This document shows, one piece after another, positions 17,024-24,843 of a DNA stretch of 35,313 nt. The stretch is taken from positions 1 to 35,313 of the forward strand of contig DXGF01000182.1 of the NCBI GenBank assembly GCA_019114065.1, read 5' to 3'. Every line of letters starts with the position of its first letter. Position 1 is the stretch's first letter. The notes under the pieces are model-generated. The model ran no database searches, was not told the DNA's origin, and saw only the letters and a list, made by a program, of their open reading frames with translations. A program made the translations under genes and the position numbers. Source of the stretch: Candidatus Dorea gallistercoris (GTDB lineage Bacteria; Bacillota; Clostridia; Lachnospirales; Lachnospiraceae).

Positions 17024-17062
17024 TTTGGGACGTAGTATTTTTAAAAGATGCTACGTCCCAAA
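17024..17062. other. Perfect 12-bp inverted repeat between ecfT and truA
   Basis: TTTGGGACGTAG ... CTACGTCCCAAA with a 15-nt loop and no downstream T-tract. Confidence 0.6.
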
Positions 17063-17094
17063 TTGAAAGATGCCCTGTACCCAATGGAGGTTCT

Positions 17095-17850
17095 ATGAAA
17101 AGAGTCAGAATTGTTGTCGCTTATGACGGAACGGATTACTGTGGCTGGCAGATCCAGCCTAACGGGATTACGATCGAAGAGGTCCTGAACAAGTGTCTGA
17201 AGGGGCTGACCGGGGAGGAGATCCGGGTGATCGGAGCCAGCCGTACGGATTCTGGGGTGCACGCCCTGGGAAATGTGGCGGTGTTTGACACGGAATCCAG
17301 GATCCCGGCGGAGCGGATGGCCTATGCCATGAACCAGCGGCTGCCAGAGGATATCGTAGTTGTCCGGTCGGATGAGGTGCCCCTTACCTGGCACCCAAGA
17401 TACCAGGATCAGATCAGGAAAACTTACGAGTATCACATTTATAACGCAAAGTCACCGAATCCTCTGCGGCGGCGCTATGCTTCCTTTGTCTCTTTTCCAC
17501 TGGATGTGGGGAAGATGCGGGAAGGGGCGGCGTATCTTGAGGGAACTCATGATTTCGCCAGCTTCTGTTGTATCCGTACCAGCGTAGAGGATACGGTGCG
17601 GACCATTGATGCGATCCAGATCCGCCAGGAGGGGCTGGAGATCACACTGAGGGTCAGTGGAAGCGGCTTTCTATATAACATGGTGCGGATCATCGCCGGG
17701 ACTTTGATCCGGGTAGGCAGAGGCTTCTATACGCCGGAGCGGGTCCGTGAGATCCTGGAAGCGCGGGAGCGGACTGAAGCCGGAGTGACCGCGCCGGCGG
17801 AAGGTTTGGTTTTAGTGGAGGTGTGTTATGGAGAATCGGATTTATTTTGA
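17095..17850 (+). CDS. truA: tRNA pseudouridine(38-40) synthase TruA
   Basis: 'VAYDGTDYCGWQIQPNG...GASRTDSGVHALGNVAVFDT...GSGFLYNMVRIIAGTLIRVG'. Confidence 0.96.
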   Translation: MKRVRIVVAYDGTDYCGWQIQPNGITIEEVLNKCLKGLTGEEIRVIGASRTDSGVHALGNVAVFDTESRIPAERMAYAMNQRLPEDIVVVRSDEVPLTWHPRYQDQIRKTYEYHIYNAKSPNPLRRRYASFVSFPLDVGKMREGAAYLEGTHDFASFCCIRTSVEDTVRTIDAIQIRQEGLEITLRVSGSGFLYNMVRIIAGTLIRVGRGFYTPERVREILEARERTEAGVTAPAEGLVLVEVCYGESDLF

Positions 17851-18982
17851 CAATGGAAGCACGTCCTGGCCTAAGGCGCCCGGTGTGGCGGAGGCGGTGG
17901 GAAAGCTTCTCACCCAGGGCGCTTTTAACATCAACCGGGGGAACTACGAGGGCGCTTACGAGGTAGAAGGGATGGTGCTGGAGACCAGAGACCAGCTTGC
18001 AAAGCTGTTCCAGGCTCCTTCTTCCAGAAATGTGATCTTCACGCCGGGGATTACCTACTCCTTGAACTATTTTATCAAAGGGTTTCTGAAACCGGGGGAC
18101 CACGTGATCATCACCGGGATCGAGCACAATGCGGTCATGCGGCCCCTGTGGCAGATGCAGGCAAAAGGCGTGGCCTTCGATGTGGCGGAGACGGATGAGG
18201 AAGGGACTGTGGATCCTGAGAGTGTGGGGAGACTGATACGTGGCGAGACCAAGGCGGTCATCGCTTCCCATGCATCTAACGTGTGCGGAACGATCGAGCC
18301 AATCCGGGAAATCGGAGAGATCTGCCGCCGTCACCATATTTTCTTCGTGGTGGACAGCGCTCAGAGCGCCGGAACGCTGGAGATCAAGATGGGGGAATGG
18401 GGAATTGACCTTCTTACTTTCACGGGACATAAGGGCCTTTTGGGGCCTCAGGGGATCGGCGGTCTTGTGGTGTCAGAAGAGTTGGACCAGGAAATGGAGC
18501 CCTTGATCGCGGGCGGGACAGGAAGTCAGTCGGATTCCTACGAGATGCCCCGGATGCTCCCTGACAAATATGAAAGCGGGACCATGAACCTGCCGGGGAT
18601 CGCGGGCCTTCACGCCGCGTTGGGCCATCTTCGGGAGACTGGAATCACTAAAATTTATCAAAAGAAAATGGAACTGACCGGATATTTTCTGGAACAGATA
18701 AGGGAAATCCCGGGCTTAAGAGTGGTGGGGAAACAAGGCCTGAAAGACCGGACAGCCGTGGTTTCCATTGATTTTCAGAAAATGGACAACGCACAGGCTG
18801 CTTTTGAGCTGGAACAGCGGTATGGCATCATGACTAGGGTGGGTCTCCACTGCGCTCCGTTGGCCCACAAAACTCTTGGAAGCTATCCCCAGGGAACGGT
18901 GCGGTTCGCGTTTGGCGAAACCAATACCAAAGAGGAGATTGAAGTTTGCGTAAGCGGAATTCGAGAATTATTTTCAGTATAG
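17828..18982 (+). CDS. Cysteine desulfurase-like class V aminotransferase
   Basis: 'IYFDNGSTSWPKAPGVAEAV...NVIFTPGITYSLN...SHASNVCGTIEPI...VDSAQSAGTLEIKMGEWGIDLLTFTGHKGLLGPQGIGGL' with PLP-Lys context. Confidence 0.93.
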   Translation: MENRIYFDNGSTSWPKAPGVAEAVGKLLTQGAFNINRGNYEGAYEVEGMVLETRDQLAKLFQAPSSRNVIFTPGITYSLNYFIKGFLKPGDHVIITGIEHNAVMRPLWQMQAKGVAFDVAETDEEGTVDPESVGRLIRGETKAVIASHASNVCGTIEPIREIGEICRRHHIFFVVDSAQSAGTLEIKMGEWGIDLLTFTGHKGLLGPQGIGGLVVSEELDQEMEPLIAGGTGSQSDSYEMPRMLPDKYESGTMNLPGIAGLHAALGHLRETGITKIYQKKMELTGYFLEQIREIPGLRVVGKQGLKDRTAVVSIDFQKMDNAQAAFELEQRYGIMTRVGLHCAPLAHKTLGSYPQGTVRFAFGETNTKEEIEVCVSGIRELFSV

Positions 18983-19070
18983 AATCGATCAATAAATCCG
19001 AGAAAGCATGAGAAAAATCAATGATCCCACAGCGGGGATCGCATTGTGTTGCTTTGAAAAACGTGTTACG

Positions 19071-19118
19071 GTAAATCTAGTCCAGTAGTCTGGCCAGCGG
19101 CCGGTCTGCTATATTTAC
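19071..19118 (+). other. Structured leader hairpin upstream of the double-cubane reductase
   Basis: GTAAAT..AGTAG.CTGGCC-AGC-GGCCGG.CTGCT..ATTTAC nested stems (two G.U pairs), ending just before the GGAGG RBS. Confidence 0.45.
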
Positions 19119-19142
19119 GAAAGAAGCAAGGAGGAATGTAAA

Positions 19143-20417
19143 ATGGCTGATTACCGTAAGATGTGGGAAGAACTGGGAATGGATCTGGAGACGCACGACC
19201 AATTGTGCGAAGTGCTTCCGCAGGCATTTGGGGATGTCTATCTGTCCCAGGAAAACCGCCCGGAGAGCATGGATTACTACAACATGGTGGTTGCGGATAT
19301 CCATGGGATCCGTCCGGCGGAACTGATCGAGCATCAGAAGGAGGGCGGAAAGGTATTTGGAACCTTCTGTGTATATGTGCCGGACGAGATCGTATTCGCG
19401 GCTGACGCGATCGCCACAGGACTTTGCGGAGGTTCTCAGTTCTGGGTGCCGGGAGGGGAGAAGGTGCTTCCTACCAATACCTGTCCTTTGATCAAAGCGT
19501 CGGTGGGAGCAAGACTGGACCGGACCTGTCCGTTTTTCAGGATCGCGGATATCTATGTGGGAGAGACCACCTGCGATGGAAAGAAGAAGGCTTGGGAGAT
19601 CCTGGGAGAGGATGTTCCGGTCTATGTGATGAATCTTCCTCAGATGAAACGGGCCAAAGATGTGCAGGCATGGGCGGAAGAAATCGCGGATTTCAAGGAT
19701 AAGGTAGAGGAAGTTACGGGAAATAAGGTGACGGCGGAGAAGCTGGCGGAAAGTATACGATTGATCAACGGAAAGAGGAAAGCCCTGGAGCGTCTGTATG
19801 AGACCAGGAAAAACGAGAAGCTTCCGATCAGCGGCCGGGATGCGCTTCTGATCTCTCAGATCGCGTTCTATGATGACCCGGGAAGATTTACCCAGATGAC
19901 CAACAAACTCTGTGACGAACTGGAGCAGCGGGTGAAAGACGGCGTGAGTGTATTTGAGGAAGGGACGAAACGGATCATGCTGACGGGTACACCGCTGGCG
20001 ATCCCCAACTGGAAGCTCCACAATATCGTAGAGACCAGCGGCGGAGCGGTTGTCTGTGAAGAAATGTGCACGGGAACCCGCTACTTCGAGCATCAGGTAG
20101 ACGAGAGCGGCAAGACTTTGGATGAGCAGATCCAAGCGCTGGCCAAGAGATACATGAACATTAATTGCGCCTGCTTCACACCGAACAACGACAGAATCGA
20201 CGACATCCTCCGTCTGGCGAAAGAATACAAGGTGGATGGGATCATCGATGTAAACTTAAAGTTCTGCAACCTGTATGATACAGAAGGGTATTTTGTTGAA
20301 AGAGCTATGAAAGAAGAGGGAATTCCGGTACTTGGCATTGAGACAGACTATACAGACAGCGACGCTCAGCAGCTTCGCACCAGAGTCAGCGCGTTTATTG
20401 AAATGCTGAATAATTAG
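19143..20417 (+). CDS. Double-cubane-cluster anaerobic reductase (2-hydroxyacyl-CoA dehydratase D/HgdB superfamily)
   Basis: 'GTFCVYVPDEIVFAADAIATGLCGGSQF...NTCPLIKASVGARLDRTCPFFRIADIYVGETTCDGKKKAWEIL...CACFTPNNDR...GIIDVNLKFCNLYDTE'. Confidence 0.88.
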   Translation: MADYRKMWEELGMDLETHDQLCEVLPQAFGDVYLSQENRPESMDYYNMVVADIHGIRPAELIEHQKEGGKVFGTFCVYVPDEIVFAADAIATGLCGGSQFWVPGGEKVLPTNTCPLIKASVGARLDRTCPFFRIADIYVGETTCDGKKKAWEILGEDVPVYVMNLPQMKRAKDVQAWAEEIADFKDKVEEVTGNKVTAEKLAESIRLINGKRKALERLYETRKNEKLPISGRDALLISQIAFYDDPGRFTQMTNKLCDELEQRVKDGVSVFEEGTKRIMLTGTPLAIPNWKLHNIVETSGGAVVCEEMCTGTRYFEHQVDESGKTLDEQIQALAKRYMNINCACFTPNNDRIDDILRLAKEYKVDGIIDVNLKFCNLYDTEGYFVERAMKEEGIPVLGIETDYTDSDAQQLRTRVSAFIEMLNN

Positions 20418-20444
20418 GGAAAACTTCTGGAAGGAAGTGGCTGT

Positions 20445-20705
20445 ATGGATCAGATCCAGCATTACGTGTTGTTTCCCAACCATGATAATGGAATGCGTTT
20501 GTATCAGGAACTAAAAAAACTGGGGGTGAAGGCGGTGATCGCGCCTACGCCTCGGTCAGCCAGCAAATGCTGCGGCATTTCTCTGATCGTCCAGGAAGAG
20601 GATCTGGATCAAATCCAGGAGTGTATCCTGGAACATGAGATAGAGATCTTGAAGATCGTGGCGATCGAGCGGGATATCAACGCAAATCGAGACCGATATT
20701 GTTAA
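20445..20705 (+). CDS. DUF3343 / putative Se-S carrier-like protein
   Basis: 86 aa 'YVLFPNHDNGMRLYQELKKLGVKAVIAPTPRSASKCCGISLIV...'. Small size, CC motif and context fit PF11823. Confidence 0.82.
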   Translation: MDQIQHYVLFPNHDNGMRLYQELKKLGVKAVIAPTPRSASKCCGISLIVQEEDLDQIQECILEHEIEILKIVAIERDINANRDRYC

Positions 20706-20728
20706 GATGGAAGGAAGCAGTGATTGGC

Positions 20729-20771
20729 AAAGCCTTGGTTATGAGAAAAATTCTCAAAACCAGGGCTTTTT
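20729..20771 (+). terminator. Intrinsic terminator
   Basis: AAAGCCTTGGTTATGAGAA...TTCTCAAAACCAGGGCTTTTT hairpin. Confidence 0.7.
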
Positions 20772-20893
20772 GGCGCGATACGCCCGGCAAGCGGCCGCCG
20801 AGCCTGCATGAGCGGATATTCGCCGGTGCCCCTGGAAACCCGTTCAGGTTTGTGATAAGATAGAAAACAGAGTTGATAAAAGGAGTGTTGATC

Positions 20894-21970
20894 ATGACAA
20901 AAGTAGATATTATCTCAGGATTTCTGGGAGCCGGGAAGACCACCTTTATCAAAGAACTGATCAATAAGGTGTTTACCGGAGAAAAGCTGGTACTGATTGA
21001 AAATGAATTTGGAGAGATCGGGATTGACGGCGGATTTCTGAAAGATGCGGGGATCGAGATCACGGAAATGAATTCTGGCTGTATCTGCTGTACTCTTGTG
21101 GGCGATTTCAGCACAGCGCTGCAGAAAGTGCTGGAAGAGTATCAGCCGGACCGGGTAATGATCGAGCCATCCGGTGTGGGAAAGCTGTCAGATATCGTAA
21201 AAGCGATCGAGGACGTAAAGAAAAACGCGGATATTGAGATCAACGGCAGGATCACGGTGGTAGATGGGAAAAAAGCAAAGACGTATATGAAGAATTTTGG
21301 AGAGTTTTTCAAGGATCAGGTGGTCCACGCCTCCACGATCGTGATCAGCCGGACCCAGTCCATGTCCCCAGAGAAGATCGAGGAATGTGTGCATCTGCTC
21401 CGGGAAGAAAACGAAGAAGCCACGATCATTTCCACGCCATGGGAAGAATTAGGGAAAGAAGCGATTCTGCGGGCCTTAGAACACGGAGCGGAGATCGAGG
21501 GGATCCTGGAGGGACACAGCCACGAGCATGATCACGAGCATTGCTGCGGCCACGAGCACAGCCACAACCATGACCACGAGCATTGCCACGACCACGAGCA
21601 CAGCCACAACCATGACCACGAGCATTGCTGCGGTCACAAGCATGGTCACGACCATGGACATTGCTGCGGCCACGACCATCACCACCATCACGCGGATGAA
21701 GTGTTTACAAGCTGGGGAAAAGAGACGGCGCATAAATACACGGAGGAAGAGCTGGACTTCATTCTGAAGGCATTGTCTGAGACGGAAGGGTACGGAACCA
21801 TCCTGCGCTCGAAAGGAATTATCCCGATGGCGGATGGAACGTGGAAACAGTTTGACTTAGTGCCGGAAGAATATGAGGCCCGGGAAGGCCAGGCGGATTA
21901 TACCGGCCGGATCTGTGTGATCGGTACGGACTTGAAGGAAGAAGAATTGCTGAAACTGTTCCACGTATAA
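20894..21970 (+). CDS. CobW/G3E family GTP-binding metallochaperone with His/Cys-rich segment
   Basis: 'GFLGAGKTTFIKEL', 'ENEFGEIGIDGGFL', 'NSGCICCTLVGDF' (CxCC), then a long HEHDHEHCCGHEHSHNHDHEHC tract. ATG 20894 is the likely start. Confidence 0.92.
   Translation: MTKVDIISGFLGAGKTTFIKELINKVFTGEKLVLIENEFGEIGIDGGFLKDAGIEITEMNSGCICCTLVGDFSTALQKVLEEYQPDRVMIEPSGVGKLSDIVKAIEDVKKNADIEINGRITVVDGKKAKTYMKNFGEFFKDQVVHASTIVISRTQSMSPEKIEECVHLLREENEEATIISTPWEELGKEAILRALEHGAEIEGILEGHSHEHDHEHCCGHEHSHNHDHEHCHDHEHSHNHDHEHCCGHKHGHDHGHCCGHDHHHHHADEVFTSWGKETAHKYTEEELDFILKALSETEGYGTILRSKGIIPMADGTWKQFDLVPEEYEAREGQADYTGRICVIGTDLKEEELLKLFHV
21551..21634 (+). repeat. Two tandem 42-bp units within the His-rich coding tract
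   Basis: CACGAGCACAGCCACAACCATGACCACGAGCATTGC occurs at 21551 and 21593, each followed by a divergent 6-nt end. Confidence 0.85.
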
Positions 21971-22015
21971 GATGCCTGAGACAAAGCAGGAGAGGTAAGA
22001 AAGGCAGGTGTTCCT

Positions 22016-22957
22016 ATGAGCACACCGGTATTTGTGTGCACTGGATTTTTAGACAGTGGGAAAACCACACTGGTGAAGGATACTCTTATGAAGCAGGACT
22101 GGATCGAGCCGGGCCTGACCCTTTTAATTCTTTGCGAAGAAGGAGAGGAACAATACCCAGAAGAGTATCTGGAAGAAAATGAAATGAAGCTTCTGATCGT
22201 GGAAGAGCCGGAGCAGTTGAACAGAGAATTCTTTATCAATTGCGCGAAAAACTATCATCCAACCCAGGTTGTCATTGAATATAATGGAATGTGGAATCTG
22301 GGAGAGCTGCTGGCGAAGAAATATCCTAAGGGCTGGGAGATCCAGGGCATCTACTCTACAGTAAATGGAACTACATTGGATATGTATCTGAAAAATATGC
22401 GCAATCTTCTGATGGAACAGTTGACGGAGTCCAGTCTGATCGTAGTCAACCGCTGTGACACAAAAGTAGACCGGTCTGGTTTCCGTAGAGCGTTGAAGGT
22501 ACAGAATCCCATGGCCCAGTTGATCTTCGAGGATTTGGAAGGCAATATCATACAGCCGTCAGAGGACGACCTGCCCTATGACGTAAAAGGGGATAAAATC
22601 GTGATCGACGACATGGATTTTGGCGTCTGGTATGTAGATGCCTACGACCATCCGGGTGTTTATCTCCATAAGGAGATCGAGTTTGTGGCCCAGGCGTTCC
22701 GACCCAAGGGAATGGGAGAGGATATGTTTGTCCCTGTGCGTAAGATCATGACCTGCTGTGCCAACGATATGCGATTCTATGGATATCCATGCAAAATAAA
22801 GAACCAAGCCAAAATCCCGCTGAAAAAATGGGTTCGTGTGACGGCAAGATTTGAGATTGAGCCGATGCCGCCCTATGGAAACCGTCAGCCGGTGCTGCAT
22901 CTGGTGCGACTGGAACCGGCCAGGAAACCAGAAGAGGAAGTGGTGTACCTGGGATGA
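22016..22957 (+). CDS. CobW-like GTPase with C-terminal DUF1980/TIGR03943 (YcgQ)-like domain
   Basis: N-terminal P-loop 'GFLDSGKTTLVKD', 'VNRCD'. C-terminal 'FVPVRKIMTCCANDMRFYGYPCKIKNQAKIPLKKWVRVTARFEI' resembles the CC(V)AD...YGF...W(V)xVxG segment of YcgQ proteins. Confidence 0.8.
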   Translation: MSTPVFVCTGFLDSGKTTLVKDTLMKQDWIEPGLTLLILCEEGEEQYPEEYLEENEMKLLIVEEPEQLNREFFINCAKNYHPTQVVIEYNGMWNLGELLAKKYPKGWEIQGIYSTVNGTTLDMYLKNMRNLLMEQLTESSLIVVNRCDTKVDRSGFRRALKVQNPMAQLIFEDLEGNIIQPSEDDLPYDVKGDKIVIDDMDFGVWYVDAYDHPGVYLHKEIEFVAQAFRPKGMGEDMFVPVRKIMTCCANDMRFYGYPCKIKNQAKIPLKKWVRVTARFEIEPMPPYGNRQPVLHLVRLEPARKPEEEVVYLG

Positions 22958-22994
22958 TCCGGGGATAGCGGAAAAAACAAGTTTCTGGATAAAG

Positions 22995-23030
22995 AAAGCA
23001 GTAAATCCTTCACAAAGATTTACTGCTTTT
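22995..23030. terminator. Intrinsic terminator between convergent genes
   Basis: AAAGCAGTAAATC-cttcacaaa-GATTTACTGCTTTT, 13-bp stem. Confidence 0.8.
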
Positions 23031-23039
23031 AAATTCTGT

Positions 23040-23594
23040 CTATACTCCACCGCCGTTTGCCCCGGCACCGGTTCCACCAGAGAAATCACCGCCAGATGAC
23101 GTCCAAGAAGAACCCTCTGTCTCAGTGGAAGCCTGCGCTCCATCGGCCCGTTCCAATGTATCTCTAGTTGTCCGGCATTCCTCTTGTTCTTCTTTCGGAA
23201 CAGCGCTGTCCCATTCCTTCGGATTCTCTTTGGGCTTTCGGGCAGCCATAGCCAGGTGATATGCCTGCGGGTCATTTCTCATCAAATACTGCAGGTCTTT
23301 CAATGGGACCTTATCTCCAGCCTTTATCCTTGCTGCGATCGTGCTGCAGGTCTTTAGTGTTTTCATGGCTTTACTCATGGTGTCCAGTGTCTGTGATTCG
23401 GGAGAATTCCCCAAACGTTCTTCCATCTCCCGTATTCTGTTCTGGGTCTCGAGCATTGCAAGCACCTGCTTTGAAATCGTCAACTGGTCGCTCTTAGCAC
23501 GTCCCAACAAAGAGGACGGAGCCTCGATCCCAGTTCCGCCCAAAACGGAAGTGCGATACCCACGAAACAGACTGCCGGTCATATTGATCTTCAC
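23040..23594 (-). CDS. Hypothetical protein with Gly/Ser-rich C-terminal tail
   Basis: 184 aa from GTG with an upstream GGAGGGAGGG. Lies between a terminator and a promoter-like AT-rich region. Confidence 0.6.
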   Translation of the reverse strand: MKINMTGSLFRGYRTSVLGGTGIEAPSSLLGRAKSDQLTISKQVLAMLETQNRIREMEERLGNSPESQTLDTMSKAMKTLKTCSTIAARIKAGDKVPLKDLQYLMRNDPQAYHLAMAARKPKENPKEWDSAVPKEEQEECRTTRDTLERADGAQASTETEGSSWTSSGGDFSGGTGAGANGGGV

Positions 23595-23933
23595 TGTGCC
23601 AGCCCTCCCTCCAAGATAATCTGAAAAGCGTTACCTTCTCTACATCTGCGTCCAATGTTAATTTTCTGCTTCTATTATATATTGGGATACAGGCGAAAAC
23701 AAGTAGGCAAAAATCAGAACTTTGAATTTATAAAAAACATCTTGTCCGAGTTGAGCTTTTCTGCTATAATCAAAACACTCCTTGGGAGAGCCTTTCTTTG
23801 GCTTATCCCATTTCGTATATATCTTTTATTTCCGGCGGTTTCCGCCAGTTATTTCACATTTTTTGAATACCTTTCCCTGATCAGATAAAGGTTGCGCGCG
23901 CGGATCATGTTTTTTATAATGAGGAGAAGAACT

Positions 23934-24753
23934 ATGAAACAACAACTAAATCTTCAGGATTATCCATCAGGACACGGAAGAGCTGGAGGTCAATACACTG
24001 GAAAATGTCTTATATCTATCCATGAAAAATGACCTGTCTTTCCTGATCGACGCAGAACTGAACCTGTACGAGCACCAGAGTACCTACAATCCGAATATGC
24101 CGATGCGCGGATTGTTGTATTTTGCCGGACTTTACAGCAGACATATCACTGCCAGGGGAATCAATCTCTACAGCAGCACGCCAAAGCAGTTTCCTTTTCC
24201 CCAGCATATTGTATTCTACAATGGGACCAGGGAAGAACCGGACCGGAAGGTGTTAAGGCTGTCAGATCTGTTCCAGGAGACAACGCCGGGGAAAGAGCCC
24301 TGCTTGGAATGTCAGACCACCATACTGAATATCAACTATGGTCATAACCGAAAACTGATGGAAAAGTGCCGAAGGCTGGAAGAGTACGCGATCTTTGTGG
24401 AAACGGTGCGGGACAATCTGGAACAGGGCCTTGAATTGAAGCAGGCGGTGACACGGGCGGCAGAGACTTGTATCACTCGTGGCATTCTGGCGGATATCCT
24501 GAAGGCGCAGAAAGGGGAGGTCGTACAAATGGTACTGGAAAGCTTTGACCAGGAGAAATATGAGAAGGCAATGAAGCAGGAGGGCTATGAAGACGGCTAT
24601 CAGGATGGACAAGAACAGGGAATCTGTCAATTGATCACAACACTGCGGGAGCTTTCCCATACCCGGGAAGAAACCGCCCGGAAGGTTCAGGAGAAATATC
24701 AGCTTACAGAAGATGAGACAGAAGGGTATATGAGACAATACTGGGAAGAATAA
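23934..24753 (+). pseudogene. Rpn/PD-(D/E)XK transposase-like nuclease, N-terminally truncated or frameshifted
   Basis: ORF 24022-24753 'FLIDAELNLYEHQSTYNPNMPMRGLLYFAGLYSRH' matches the Rpn core. Homologous-looking sequence continues upstream of the ATG in frame (QDTEELEVNTLENVLYLS) until a stop at 23947, while the plausible ATG 23934 is in another frame. Confidence 0.6.
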
Positions 24754-24792
24754 TTGGGACCCCATCAGATGCAGAAGGGCATTTTATGAAAG

Positions 24793-24833
24793 AAATCCGC
24801 AATGCAAATAGATTTTTGCACTGCGGATTTTTT
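24793..24833. terminator. Intrinsic terminator between convergent genes
   Basis: AAATCCGCAATGCAAA ... TTTGCACTGCGGATTTTTT. Confidence 0.8.
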
Positions 24834-24843
24834 AAGAGAAGAA

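Noticed and set aside
17690-18430. 246-aa minus-strand ORF
   Set aside because: Antisense to truA and the cysteine desulfurase, no motif.
19077-20135. 352-aa minus-strand ORF
   Set aside because: Fully antisense to the well-supported double-cubane reductase, with no recognisable motif. An artefact of codon bias.
21519-21700. Possible CRISPR array
   Set aside because: The repeats are contiguous, in frame and encode the His/Cys tract. No spacers and no cas genes.
21476-21733. Minus-strand ORF with Val/Met/Ala repeats resembling a membrane peptide
   Set aside because: It is the antisense reading of His codons (CAT/CAC to ATG/GTG) in the CobW His tract.
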